Assembly: GCA_017622215.1 (NCBI GenBank)
Contig: JAGARO010000010.1
Coordinates: 1 to 64,000 of the forward strand
Reading direction: 5' to 3'
Origin: Clostridia bacterium
Lineage (GTDB): Bacteria; Bacillota; Clostridia; Monoglobales; Monoglobaceae
Length of the DNA: 64,000 nt
Shown here piece after piece: positions 52,075 to 59,392 of this stretch (positions within the stretch are counted from its first letter, which is position 1; the number at the start of each line of letters is the position of its first letter). The translations under genes were made by a program, and so were the position numbers. The notes beneath the pieces were generated by a model. The model had not been told where the DNA came from. It saw nothing but the letters and a program-made list of their open reading frames with translations, and did not search any database.

Positions 52075-52845
52075 TTATTTTTTGAATTTATACATAGTTA
52101 TTGCGGCGGCAACAGATGCGTTAAGGGATTCAACATGTCCTTCCATATTAATCCGTACATTAATGTCGGAGCCGGAAAGAATATCCTCTGATACACCGTG
52201 AGCTTCGTTGCCGATTACAATAGCAGATTTTTTGCAAGGCTCGATTTCCTCTAAAGATACAGAAGAAGAAAGAGCGGTTGCGTAAATTTTATATCCATTT
52301 GATTTTATGTTTTTTATGAAATCATAGTTTTTTTCAATTTTAAAATTAAGACGGAAGAGGGAACCCATTGTGGAACGCACAACCTTAGGACTGTATATGT
52401 CCACTGCGTTCCCGCAGAGAATTATGTCATTAAATCCCATAGCCTCTGCAGTACGAAGAATTGTGCCCATATTTCCAGGTTCGGAAATTCCGTCCAGTAT
52501 AAGAAGTCTGTCGCAGTCCTCGGTTTTTTCATCCATAAATTTTACAACGGCAAGAATTCCCTGTGGAGATTCTGTGTCGGAGATGGAATCGAATATGTAG
52601 TCGGGAACAAGGTAGATGTTTAGTCCCGAACGGTTAAGACTGTTATATATATCGGTATTTTTGTCCCTGAAGCTGTGTGAAATAATAACATAGCTTATTT
52701 TTTCAGGAATATCTCGGATGGCCTCTTCTGCAATCCTCTTCCCCTCAACGATAAAGCACCCCATTTTTTCACGACTGCTTTTTTTTGAAAGACTTCTGAC
52801 TAACTTTATTATTTTGTTGTCCTTACTTGTGATTTCAAGTATCAT
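52075..52845 (-). CDS. SpoU-family rRNA/tRNA 2'-O-methyltransferase
   Basis: The 256-residue protein has the SPOUT trefoil-knot motifs: LILDGISEPGNMGTILRTAEAMG, IVIGNEAHGVSEDIL, and INMEGHVESLNASVAAAI. An N-terminal substrate-binding part of about 90 residues precedes it, so it is like TrmH/RlmB. The exact RNA target is not predictable. It is the first gene of trmH-dprA-topA on this strand. Confidence 0.92.
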   Translation of the reverse strand: MILEITSKDNKIIKLVRSLSKKSSREKMGCFIVEGKRIAEEAIRDIPEKISYVIISHSFRDKNTDIYNSLNRSGLNIYLVPDYIFDSISDTESPQGILAVVKFMDEKTEDCDRLLILDGISEPGNMGTILRTAEAMGFNDIILCGNAVDIYSPKVVRSTMGSLFRLNFKIEKNYDFIKNIKSNGYKIYATALSSSVSLEEIEPCKKSAIVIGNEAHGVSEDILSGSDINVRINMEGHVESLNASVAAAITMYKFKK

Positions 52846-52889
52846 TTTAAAACCTCGTATGACTTTAAGATAGGTAAAGTTCTGTGATT

Positions 52890-53672
52890 TTATTCCTCTT
52901 CCTCATCATCGTCTTCGTCGTCCAAGCTGTTTTCATAGTACTCTTCTTCGCGGCCAGCATACTTTACATAATCAATTACCTTATCAACAAGTGCCAAAAG
53001 GATATACATAAGTGTAATATTAAGGATAAACGGGAAGATTGTTTTTCCTAAGTAGAGTGCAAGCAGGTAAGAGAATGATAAGGCCTTGTACGTAAAGAGA
53101 TAGGCTGTGGAAGTAATAAGAACATTCCCTACAATGTTAACAATAAGCTTTGAGTATACACAGCTTAAGAATGAAACTTTTTTGTTATAATGGAAAAAGC
53201 TGTAAATCATACTGCCGATACCGTAGGCAAGGGCAATCTGAGGAATAAAGTTAAATGGATTCAGGAGGTATATCATAAGGTACTGTAAAAGTCCAAAGAA
53301 GAATGAGATGACTGGACTAAAATACCTTGCAAACAGAACTGATGTCAGAAAACTGAATGTAATAAAGAATTCTGAGTTTATTCTGATTTTTGCATAATAA
53401 GTAGTAAGATAGAATATTCCAAGGAGAATTATTGCCGCAAAAAGAGCATAGTCGATGTCTTTTTTATCAGATACAACAGGAAAGCGCTTCTTAACCAAAT
53501 AGTAAATACAAGCGCCTAATGCTGCGAAAACAAACAGCCAGCTTATGTCAAATTTTAAAAGCGAAAGGTTGTCAAAATTCATTGATAAGAAGAAGTTGTA
53601 TAATGCTTCGACAAAGGCGCTAAATGACCTGGAATAAAAATTAAATGCAGATACAAAAAAATCCTTAATCAT
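52890..53672 (-). CDS. ECF transporter S-component-like membrane protein (FolT style)
   Basis: The 260-residue protein has about six to seven hydrophobic helices, with sequence like folate-family ECF substrate-binding proteins (LNPFNFIPQIALAYGIGSMIYSFF, LLALYLGKTIFPFILNITLMY). An N-terminal extension of about 60 residues and an acidic C-terminal tail (DDEDDDEEEE) are unusual. It lacks a gene for ECF ATPases next to it. The substrate is unknown. It is read toward trmH, 44 bases away. Confidence 0.65.
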   Translation of the reverse strand: MIKDFFVSAFNFYSRSFSAFVEALYNFFLSMNFDNLSLLKFDISWLFVFAALGACIYYLVKKRFPVVSDKKDIDYALFAAIILLGIFYLTTYYAKIRINSEFFITFSFLTSVLFARYFSPVISFFFGLLQYLMIYLLNPFNFIPQIALAYGIGSMIYSFFHYNKKVSFLSCVYSKLIVNIVGNVLITSTAYLFTYKALSFSYLLALYLGKTIFPFILNITLMYILLALVDKVIDYVKYAGREEEYYENSLDDEDDDEEEE

Positions 53673-53708
53673 AAATTATCACTCCTAAACTTTTGTTATA
53701 ATAAGCAC

Positions 53709-53743
53709 AAAAAGTTATACCTGCGCGCAGGTATAACTTTTTT
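53709..53743 (-). terminator. terminator of infC-rpmI-rplT
   Basis: A perfect inverted repeat AAAAAGTTATACCTGCG/CGCAGGTATAACTTTTT with flanking T and A runs just after the rplT stop. It can work on both strands. Confidence 0.92.
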
Positions 53744-53744
53744 A

Positions 53745-54089
53745 TTATCTTACTTTTTCAACTAAAGCAGTGAAAGCAGCAGGGTCAGATACTGCAATTT
53801 CAGCAAGCATCTTTCTGTTGATTTCAATATTGTTCTTTTTGAGACCATTCATGAATGCACTGTATGTCATGCCGTTCATACGAGCAGCAGCATTAATTCT
53901 TGCAATCCATAACTTTCTGAAATCTCTCTTCTTCTGTTTTCTATCACGATAAGCATAAGAGAGTGATTTCATTACAGCCTGATTAGCAGTCTTGAATAAT
54001 TTACTCTTAGCACCTCTGTAACCTTTAGCTAATTTCAATATCTTTTTACGTCTCTTACGAGTGTGCATAGCACCTTTAACTCTTGCCAT
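53745..54089 (-). CDS. rplT: ribosomal protein L20
   Basis: The 114-residue protein reads [23 protein letters not shown] with [21 protein letters not shown], the invariant L20 sequence. It binds 23S rRNA early in 50S assembly. In Firmicutes L20 also represses its own operon, and a leader with attenuator structure is seen upstream of infC. Last gene of infC-rpmI-rplT. Confidence 0.98.
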   Translation of the reverse strand: MARVKGAMHTRKRRKKILKLAKGYRGAKSKLFKTANQAVMKSLSYAYRDRKQKKRDFRKLWIARINAAARMNGMTYSAFMNGLKKNNIEINRKMLAEIAVSDPAAFTALVEKVR

Positions 54090-54117
54090 AATTTAAGGCT
54101 CCTTTCAATAATTCGAT

Positions 54118-54315
54118 TTATTTGTATGGAATCATGCTTCTTATTGTAGCAGCATTAGCGCTTGATAAGAATCCCATCTTTCTGAGCTTTCTTTTTCTCT
54201 TTGTAGACTTCTTGTTAAGAATGTGTCTTCTGAAAGCCTTAGCTCTCTTGATTTTACCGTTTTTAGTGATACCGAAACGCTTAGCGGCACCCTTATGTGT
54301 TTTGATTTTAGGCAT
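54118..54315 (-). CDS. rpmI: ribosomal protein L35
   Basis: The 65-residue protein [19 protein letters not shown] is L35. ATG at 54315 has AAGGAG 8 bases upstream and gives the standard start; the frame from 54348 adds 11 residues without homology. It lies between infC and rplT. Confidence 0.97.
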   Translation of the reverse strand: MPKIKTHKGAAKRFGITKNGKIKRAKAFRRHILNKKSTKRKRKLRKMGFLSSANAATIRSMIPYK

Positions 54316-54369
54316 ATCAAAATCTCCTTCCATTAGATTAAAATTCACGACATAAAGCCGAGTATTTAC

Positions 54370-54885
54370 TTAATTTTTCTTTGGTGTAATGAACATTGCC
54401 ATGTTTCTGCCTTCTAACTTGATATCCTTATCCACAGCACCAAATTCAGCCATTTCCTCTTTAACTCGGTTAAGCAAGTCCTTGCCGATGGAGGAGTGAG
54501 TAATTTCTCTTCCTCTGAAACGTACAGAAACCTTAACCTTGTCGCCGTTCTTTAAGAACTTGATTCCCTGGTTGATTTTAGTCATAAAATCATGTTCATC
54601 AATATTAGGGCTTAATCTGACTTCCTTAATGTCAATGACCTTCTGCTTTTTCTTTGCTTCCTTGTCTCTCTTTGCAAGTTCGAACTTGTACTTACCGTAG
54701 TCGATTACCTTGCAGACAGGCGGTTTAGCCTGTGGAGCAATCTTAACAAGGTCAAGATTGTGTTCAGCAGCAATTCTCTGTGCTTCCTTGCCGGAAACAA
54801 CTCCAAGCTGTTCGCCGTCAGGGCCGATTAAACGAACCTCAGCGTCCTTGATTTCCTCATTAATCATTAATTCTTGCTTAGCTAT
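54370..54885 (-). CDS. infC: translation initiation factor IF-3, ATA start
   Basis: IF-3 checks initiator tRNA and start codons on the 30S subunit. The product of 171 residues has the standard start (I)AKQELMINEEIKDAEVRLIG and the C-terminal KVSVRFRGREITH. The GGAGGTG site lies 7 bases before ATA at 54885. The ATG at 54972 is in frame but has no ribosome binding site and lies within the leader. infC is known to use rare start codons (AUU in E. coli), which lets IF-3 control its own translation. A transcription attenuator lies upstream. Confidence 0.94.
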   Translation of the reverse strand: MAKQELMINEEIKDAEVRLIGPDGEQLGVVSGKEAQRIAAEHNLDLVKIAPQAKPPVCKVIDYGKYKFELAKRDKEAKKKQKVIDIKEVRLSPNIDEHDFMTKINQGIKFLKNGDKVKVSVRFRGREITHSSIGKDLLNRVKEEMAEFGAVDKDIKLEGRNMAMFITPKKN

Positions 54886-55005
54886 GTCAAAGCACCTCCG
54901 CAATAAAAAAGTGTGAAAACATAGAGTTTCCACACTAAATGAATCAAATGAATTGATAAATCCTTTTGCCATAAGCTAAGGAGAGAAGTGGAAACCTCTG
55001 CTTTA
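54886..55005 (-). ncRNA. infC-rpmI-rplT leader with attenuator (L20-leader-like)
   Basis: In the minus sense a terminator stem GTGTGGAAAC/GTTTTCACAC (54935-54911) is followed by six T (54910-54905) and lies just before the infC site. Upstream, GGTTTCCAC (54996-54988) can pair with GTGGAAAC of the terminator's 5' arm, giving an antiterminator. This is the logic of L20-type leaders in Firmicutes. The covariance model was not run. Confidence 0.75.
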
Positions 55006-55012
55006 CCTGAGT

Positions 55013-55041
55013 ATAATACCACTATCTTCCTGATTTGTCAA
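55013..55041 (-). promoter_or_regulatory. SigA promoter of infC operon
   Basis: On the minus strand TTGACA (55041-55036) and TATTAT (55018-55013) are 17 bases apart. Transcription should start near 55005. Confidence 0.88.
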
Positions 55042-55087
55042 CACCTTTTTCAAAAAAATTTTTCGACAGACAAAAGAAAGGGACAAA

Positions 55088-55105
55088 CTATTTCCCGGGA
55101 AATAG
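55088..55105. promoter_or_regulatory. 18-base perfect palindrome CTATTTCCCGGGAAATAG
   Basis: The palindrome has 9-bp arms and no loop and lies in the 392-base stretch between infC and the DUF1858 gene. TATAAT-like sequence is 15-20 bases downstream on the plus strand (near 55120). It is a typical operator shape, but no regulator is known. This stretch also holds the infC leader, both promoters and a 15-codon frame at about 55148 (MYKSYKRRSLENNKE) of doubtful value. Confidence 0.5.
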
Positions 55106-55218
55106 AATACACCTGCAATATATAATGTAGAAAGAGGGGAATAATATATGTATAAGAGTTATAAAAGAAGAAGTTTGGAGAATAATAAGGAGTAAATAAG
55201 GATAAATGTAAAAAAGGC

Positions 55219-55247
55219 TTGAAAAAAGTAGAGATATGTAGTACAAT
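55219..55247 (+). promoter_or_regulatory. SigA-type promoter of the DUF1858 gene
   Basis: TTGAAA (55219-55224) and TACAAT (55242-55247) are 17 bases apart, 31 bases before the ATG at 55278. Confidence 0.75.
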
Positions 55248-55277
55248 AAATAAAAACAACTTAAGGAGAGATTTATA

Positions 55278-55490
55278 ATGGCTGAAAAGATTACAAAGGA
55301 TACAATTATTTTAGATGTTTTAAGAATTGACGCTGAAACTGCACCCTTCTTTCTTGAAATAGGAATGCACTGTTTAGGTTGTCCGTCTGCAAGTGGCGAA
55401 ACCATTGAACAGGCATGCGCGGTTCACGGAACAGATGCTGACGAATTAGTAAGAAAAATTAACGAATTCCTTGAAAGCAAAGAAAAATAA
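55278..55490 (+). CDS. DUF1858 small redox-disulfide protein
   Basis: The 70-residue protein reads ITKDTIILDVLRIDAETAPFF with the CLGC pair (Cys32, Cys35) after MH. This is the DUF1858/redox-disulfide domain that also stands with hybrid-cluster proteins. It may exchange electrons or bind iron-sulfur parts; the function is unproven. The gene has its own promoter. No terminator is seen before the tRNA-Val promoter. Confidence 0.9.
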   Translation: MAEKITKDTIILDVLRIDAETAPFFLEIGMHCLGCPSASGETIEQACAVHGTDADELVRKINEFLESKEK

Positions 55491-55508
55491 AAAAAATAAA
55501 AATAGCTA

Positions 55509-55537
55509 TTGACAAAACAACTGTGTTTATGTATAAT
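55509..55537 (+). promoter_or_regulatory. perfect SigA promoter of tRNA-Val/yceD/rpmF
   Basis: TTGACA (55509-55514) and TATAAT (55532-55537) are 17 bases apart, 23 bases before the tRNA. Confidence 0.9.
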
Positions 55538-55560
55538 AGGTAAAGTGTTTTGTTGGATGT

Positions 55561-55636
55561 GGGCGCATAGCTCAGCTGGGAGAGCATCTGCCTTACAAGC
55601 AGAGGGTCATAGGTTCGAGCCCTATTGTGCCCACCA
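55561..55636 (+). tRNA. tRNA-Val (TAC), second copy
   Basis: Identical in all 76 bases to the copy at 39586-39661, anticodon TAC, CCA encoded. There is no terminator after it, and yceD starts 23 bases downstream. Confidence 0.97.
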
Positions 55637-55659
55637 CATTTTTTATACGGAGAATTAAG

Positions 55660-56151
55660 ATGGAGATTAGTTTATTACCTATAGTAAATGCCGAAGGCAG
55701 GGAACTTGCGGTGAGCGAAAACCTCGATTTTTCGGCAAAAAATGAAGTGGGAGTATGTTTCCCTAAACCTCTTTCCTTTACAGGAAAGTTTGTTAACACA
55801 GGAAACGGAATTGAGCTTACCGGAAGAGGTGAGGTTGATGCTGAGTTCACCTGCGACAGATGCGGAGAGGTTTTTGAAGACAAAATTACTTTTGAACTTG
55901 AGGAGTGGTTTATTAAGGCGTCAGATGAAACAAACGGCGACCCTGATACAATAGTTCTCGAGGGAGATATGGTTGATTTAGGAGAGATTGTTTATAGGAA
56001 TCTTTTTATGAATCTTCCTATGAAAGTTCTTTGCAAGGAAGACTGCAAAGGCCTTTGTGCAAAGTGCGGAGCAAACTTGAATCACGGTGAATGTAGCTGT
56101 GATAAGAGAGAAGTGAATCCCGCTTTTGCAGATTTAGATAAACTTTTGTAG
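55660..56151 (+). CDS. yceD: DUF177/YceD-family 23S rRNA accumulation protein
   Basis: The 163-residue protein shows the YceD pattern: AEFTCDRCGEVFEDKI and the later CKEDCKGLCAKCGANLN, with FADLDKLL at the end. YceD binds near 23S rRNA or in ribosome assembly and stands before rpmF in most bacteria, as here. ATG at 55660 has GGAG in place; the ATG-like start at 55627 lies inside the tRNA. With no promoter in between, it must be read from the tRNA-Val promoter. Confidence 0.94.
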   Translation: MEISLLPIVNAEGRELAVSENLDFSAKNEVGVCFPKPLSFTGKFVNTGNGIELTGRGEVDAEFTCDRCGEVFEDKITFELEEWFIKASDETNGDPDTIVLEGDMVDLGEIVYRNLFMNLPMKVLCKEDCKGLCAKCGANLNHGECSCDKREVNPAFADLDKLL

Positions 56152-56202
56152 ATTATGCAGAGTAAAATCTGTTGAATATTATTTGAGAGAGGTGTAAAAA
56201 AG

Positions 56203-56382
56203 ATGGCAGTTCCAAAGAGAAAGACTTCTAAAGCAAGAAGAGATAAAAGAAGAGCAAACTGGAAATTGTTCATTCCTGGCATGGTTGCTTGTCCTAAGTG
56301 CGGAGAATTTAAGATGCCTCACAGAGTATGTAAGGCTTGCGGTACTTATAAAGGCGAAGAAGTAATTAAGGTTGAAGCTTAA
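56203..56382 (+). CDS. rpmF: ribosomal protein L32
   Basis: A 59-residue zinc-ribbon ribosomal protein beginning [20 protein letters not shown] with the ligands CPKC and CKAC. It lies 51 bases after yceD, its usual partner, and a strong terminator follows. The frame is too short for common ORF cut-offs. Confidence 0.98.
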   Translation: MAVPKRKTSKARRDKRRANWKLFIPGMVACPKCGEFKMPHRVCKACGTYKGEEVIKVEA

Positions 56383-56401
56383 TTGTTTATTAACTTGCTT
56401 G

Positions 56402-56436
56402 AAAACGGATAACCAAGAGGTTGTCCGTTTTTTGTT
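56402..56436 (+). terminator. terminator of the tRNA-Val/yceD/rpmF unit
   Basis: AAAACGGATAACC pairs with GGTTGTCCGTTTT around AAGA with one G-T pair, then a T run. Confidence 0.9.
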
Positions 56437-56449
56437 TTGCAATTTTTTG

Positions 56450-56478
56450 TTGTATTTCCACGAAATTTGTGGTATAAT
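56450..56478 (+). promoter_or_regulatory. SigA-type promoter of the ComEA-like gene
   Basis: TTGTAT (56450-56455) and TATAAT (56473-56478) are 17 bases apart. Confidence 0.72.
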
Positions 56479-56508
56479 GAGCAAAAAATGAAGAAAAGGA
56501 GGCTGGGG

Positions 56509-57102
56509 ATGAAGTCTGAGGAATTTTATAAAAGATTTATGTTTATTCCAATCATACTTATAATTATAATTCTTTGCATTATCGGGAATAAAATTATAAA
56601 TAAGTATGATGTAAATGACAATGTTGTCGCTGTGGACGAAAAAAGAGAGCTTCCTGAAACTCCCGTTGAAATACCGCCGGGATTTAAGGTTATAAATATA
56701 AATACAGCTGACGAATTTACTCTTGAAACCCTGCCTGAAATCGGAGAAACCCTGGCTAAAAAGATTGTGGAAAAGCGTACAGAAATGAACGGTTTTCGTG
56801 ATATCTATGATTTAACAAACGTTGACGGAATAAGCCGCACAGTTGTTACATATATTTCAAATCTTATAACAGTTGACGAAACTGAAACCCGGGAAGAACC
56901 TGAAAACACAAACCTTATAAACATAAATACAGCGTCTTTGGATGAGCTTATGACTATTGATGGGCTTGATAAAGGCAAGGCAAGGCTGATTATAGAAGAC
57001 AGAGAGAAAAATGGGGAATATAAGTCAACCCGAGATATAGTAAGAGTAAACGGAATAGGTAATAAAACCTATTTGAAGATAAAGGATAAAATCACTTATT
57101 AA
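56509..57102 (+). CDS. ComEA-like double helix-hairpin-helix membrane protein
   Basis: The 197-residue protein has a membrane helix (about residues 12-28) and two helix-hairpin-helix DNA-binding units: NINTADEFTLETLPEIGETL with KKIVEKRTEM, and ININTASLDELMTIDGLDKG. Classical ComEA has an SLBB domain followed by one HhH unit; here the SLBB domain is lacking and HhH is doubled. ATG at 56509 is 6 bases after AAGGAGG. It should bind double-stranded DNA outside the cell. A role in DNA uptake is possible; comEC is not in this window. Confidence 0.86.
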   Translation: MKSEEFYKRFMFIPIILIIIILCIIGNKIINKYDVNDNVVAVDEKRELPETPVEIPPGFKVININTADEFTLETLPEIGETLAKKIVEKRTEMNGFRDIYDLTNVDGISRTVVTYISNLITVDETETREEPENTNLININTASLDELMTIDGLDKGKARLIIEDREKNGEYKSTRDIVRVNGIGNKTYLKIKDKITY

Positions 57103-57112
57103 GGAGATTGTT

Positions 57113-57988
57113 ATGTCAATTTTTAATTTGAACGGTAATCCAAATGTAAGAGGAATACAGAAAAATGACCCTGAAAAGAGAGCGTTTTTCGAGTTTACAG
57201 ATATTTATGGTTTGAGATTTTTTAAGATTATGGGATTATCTTTGCTTTATTTCTTCACAAGCATCCCGTTTTATATCTTAACAACCCTTGTTGTAGTATT
57301 CATATTCCAGCTTTTTGCAACTGCAGCCCCTGAAACTATAATGTTCCTGCTGGGTGTTGAAACCCTTACAGATAGCGTGTACCTCACAGCTTCCACTGTT
57401 TTCAGCGGAATTATAGCAGTTTTCATCTGTGTATTTTTTGGTGCAGGCCCTACAACTGCAGGCTTTCACTTTGTTTTAAGGAACTATGTAAGACATGACC
57501 ACGCCTGGATTTTTTCAGACTTTTTCGGTAAAACCTTTAAGAATTTCGGACAGGCGCTTTTGGTCTGGCTGTTTTCCATGATTGGACTTGTTCTGCTTTC
57601 AGTTGCCTGGATTTTCTATTCCTCAATGGGCGGAGTTTTTTCATACCTGGTGTATGTAGTTTACTTTTTCCTACTTGTTTTTGTAATGCTTCACATATAT
57701 ATTTATCAGCTTATGGTTACATTCAAGCTTGGAATTAAAGACCTTTATAAAAATGCACTTTTAATGGCATTCGGCGGTTTTTCACAGAACTTTTTGACAC
57801 TTCTCATTGTTTTAATTGTTGTAGGCGGAGCATTTTTGCTGTTTATGAATATAGAAAGACTTTTATTGTTCTATTTCTTGTTTGCACTTCTCCTGCTTGG
57901 CTTTGCAGGGCTTATGTATAACTTCACAGCCCACTTGTCAATCAAGAAAATTCTGCCAAAGGAAGAGGATTATTCCGAAGAAATTTAG
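57113..57988 (+). CDS. YesL/DUF624-like membrane protein
   Basis: The 291-residue protein has six hydrophobic helices, with the DUF624-type signature RNYVRHDHAWIFSDFFGKTFKNF (about residues 122-144) between the second and third. The function of YesL-like proteins is not known. It starts 10 bases after the ComEA-like gene and is followed at 12 bases by the DUF6062 gene, so they form one transcript. Confidence 0.8.
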   Translation: MSIFNLNGNPNVRGIQKNDPEKRAFFEFTDIYGLRFFKIMGLSLLYFFTSIPFYILTTLVVVFIFQLFATAAPETIMFLLGVETLTDSVYLTASTVFSGIIAVFICVFFGAGPTTAGFHFVLRNYVRHDHAWIFSDFFGKTFKNFGQALLVWLFSMIGLVLLSVAWIFYSSMGGVFSYLVYVVYFFLLVFVMLHIYIYQLMVTFKLGIKDLYKNALLMAFGGFSQNFLTLLIVLIVVGGAFLLFMNIERLLLFYFLFALLLLGFAGLMYNFTAHLSIKKILPKEEDYSEEI

Positions 57989-58000
57989 GGTGGTGTAGTT

Positions 58001-58729
58001 ATGAGAGAAGAGATTTATATGATTCCTGTCAACGACGGGGTTGACAAAGGAACAGAATGTCCTTTCTGTGCAATGTATGATAAGCTTGAGGGCGATATTA
58101 TAAAACAGATTATGGGCTCAGCCTATATGGATGAGGATGTAAGGCTGAAAAGCGACGAGCTTGGATTTTGTAAAACTCATATAAGACGCCTTTATAATAT
58201 GCGAAACAGCTTAGGCGTTGCCCTTATGATGCACACTCATCTTAAAAAGGTGCTTAAGGACATTGAAAATATGGGAACTCCAACTAAAAAAAGTCTTTTT
58301 GGAAAAAAAGAAAAGGATATTTTTGAGGAATACAGGGAAAAGAAAAACAGCTCCTGTTATATCTGCGATAAAATCGAATTAAGTCTAAAAAGATACGAAG
58401 AAACTTTTATAGCTCTGTGGAAAAAGGACGATAAATTCAGGGGAAAGGTAATGTCATCAAAGGGCTTTTGTGTTGAACATTATTTAAGAATGATGACAGT
58501 TGCCGGCAGAAAACTTTCGGAAAAAGATTTCAAAATCTTTTTTGAAGAAATGACAAAGCTTTTTAATGAAAATATGGCGAGAGTTGACGGGGATATTGAT
58601 TGGTTTGAGAAGAAATTTGACTATCGTTACAGCGCTGAAAGCTGGAAGAATTCAAAGGATGCCCTGCCGAGAACAATCCTTAAGGCAATGGGCTATAATG
58701 TAGAGGAGGATAACTTAAATGGAGACTGA
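58001..58729 (+). CDS. DUF6062 cysteine-pair protein
   Basis: The 242-residue protein contains two similar halves, each with CxxC and CxxH pairs: CPFC with FCKTH, and CYIC with FCVEH. It may bind two zinc ions or an iron-sulfur centre. The family is common in Clostridia (DUF6062) and is of unknown function. It overlaps the nitroreductase start by 11 bases. No membrane segments. Confidence 0.82.
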   Translation: MREEIYMIPVNDGVDKGTECPFCAMYDKLEGDIIKQIMGSAYMDEDVRLKSDELGFCKTHIRRLYNMRNSLGVALMMHTHLKKVLKDIENMGTPTKKSLFGKKEKDIFEEYREKKNSSCYICDKIELSLKRYEETFIALWKKDDKFRGKVMSSKGFCVEHYLRMMTVAGRKLSEKDFKIFFEEMTKLFNENMARVDGDIDWFEKKFDYRYSAESWKNSKDALPRTILKAMGYNVEEDNLNGD

Positions 58730-59285
58730 AAAGGTAATTAAAGAAAGAAGAAGTACAAGAGGATTTACAGCTGAAAAAATTTCTGATGATGCAATAAACA
58801 AAATTGTTGAAAGTGCATTTTATGCGCCACTTGCAGTAAACACAGTTTCCTGGCATCTGACAGTTCTTAAAAATGAAGAAGTGATTGACAGACTTGCTGG
58901 TGAAATCAAGGAGTTTTTAAGTATTGACCCTGCAGAACACGTGAAAAAACGTCTTGCTATGGACGGATTTTCGCCATTTTATAATGCTAAAACAGTTATC
59001 GTTATGACTGTGGATGAAGAAAATAAATACTCCCACGAAAACGCAGGCGCCTCAATCCAGAATATGCTTTTAACAGCCAAAGATATGGGCATTGACAGTA
59101 TCTGGGTAGGTATGGGAAATGTTTATCTTAAGACTGAAAAGGGAAAGAAATTTTTAAAGGATATCGGTGCTCCTGAGGAGTACGAAATAATTGCCTGCTT
59201 AGGTTTTGGATACAGAAATTATGATGTTCCAATGCCTGATAAACACCTTGGCGAGTATGACAAAATTGTAAATGTAATTGACTAA
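58719..59285 (+). CDS. nitroreductase-family protein
   Basis: The 188-residue flavin enzyme has the nitroreductase start KERRSTRGFTAEKISDDAINKIVESAFYAP, with GASIQNMLLTAKDMGIDSIW and the end LGFGYRNYDVPMPDKH. It should bind FMN and use NAD(P)H. The real substrate is unknown. It overlaps the previous gene and is followed by a terminator. Confidence 0.93.
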   Translation: METEKVIKERRSTRGFTAEKISDDAINKIVESAFYAPLAVNTVSWHLTVLKNEEVIDRLAGEIKEFLSIDPAEHVKKRLAMDGFSPFYNAKTVIVMTVDEENKYSHENAGASIQNMLLTAKDMGIDSIWVGMGNVYLKTEKGKKFLKDIGAPEEYEIIACLGFGYRNYDVPMPDKHLGEYDKIVNVID

Positions 59286-59289
59286 TATA

Positions 59290-59328
59290 AACCCTTACGG
59301 AAAAGCGTCCGTAAGGGTTTTATTTTTT
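59290..59328 (+). terminator. terminator of the ComEA-like/nitroreductase operon
   Basis: AACCCTTACGG pairs with CCGTAAGGGTT around AAAAGCGT, followed by a T run. Confidence 0.9.
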
Positions 59329-59339
59329 TGTAAAAAACC

Positions 59340-59368
59340 TTGCCAAGAATATAAAAAAAGTGTATAAT
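59340..59368 (+). promoter_or_regulatory. SigA-type promoter of the miaB-mutS-mutL operon
   Basis: TTGCCA (59340-59345) and TATAAT (59363-59368) are 17 bases apart, about 25 bases before the start. Confidence 0.72.
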
Positions 59369-59392
59369 ATAAATTAAAATGGGGGTGTGTAT

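Noticed and set aside
54886-54972. IF-3 start at the in-frame ATG 54972
   Set aside because: There is no ribosome binding site before it, the added residues have no homology, and the segment forms the attenuator leader.
55148-55195. 15-codon peptide gene MYKSYKRRSLENNKE
   Set aside because: A purine-rich site lies upstream, but length and lack of any support make it too weak to call.
55593-55883. Minus-strand frame over tRNA-Val and the start of yceD, with GLEPMTLCL at its end
   Set aside because: Antisense shadow of tRNA and yceD; yceD has motifs, site and context.
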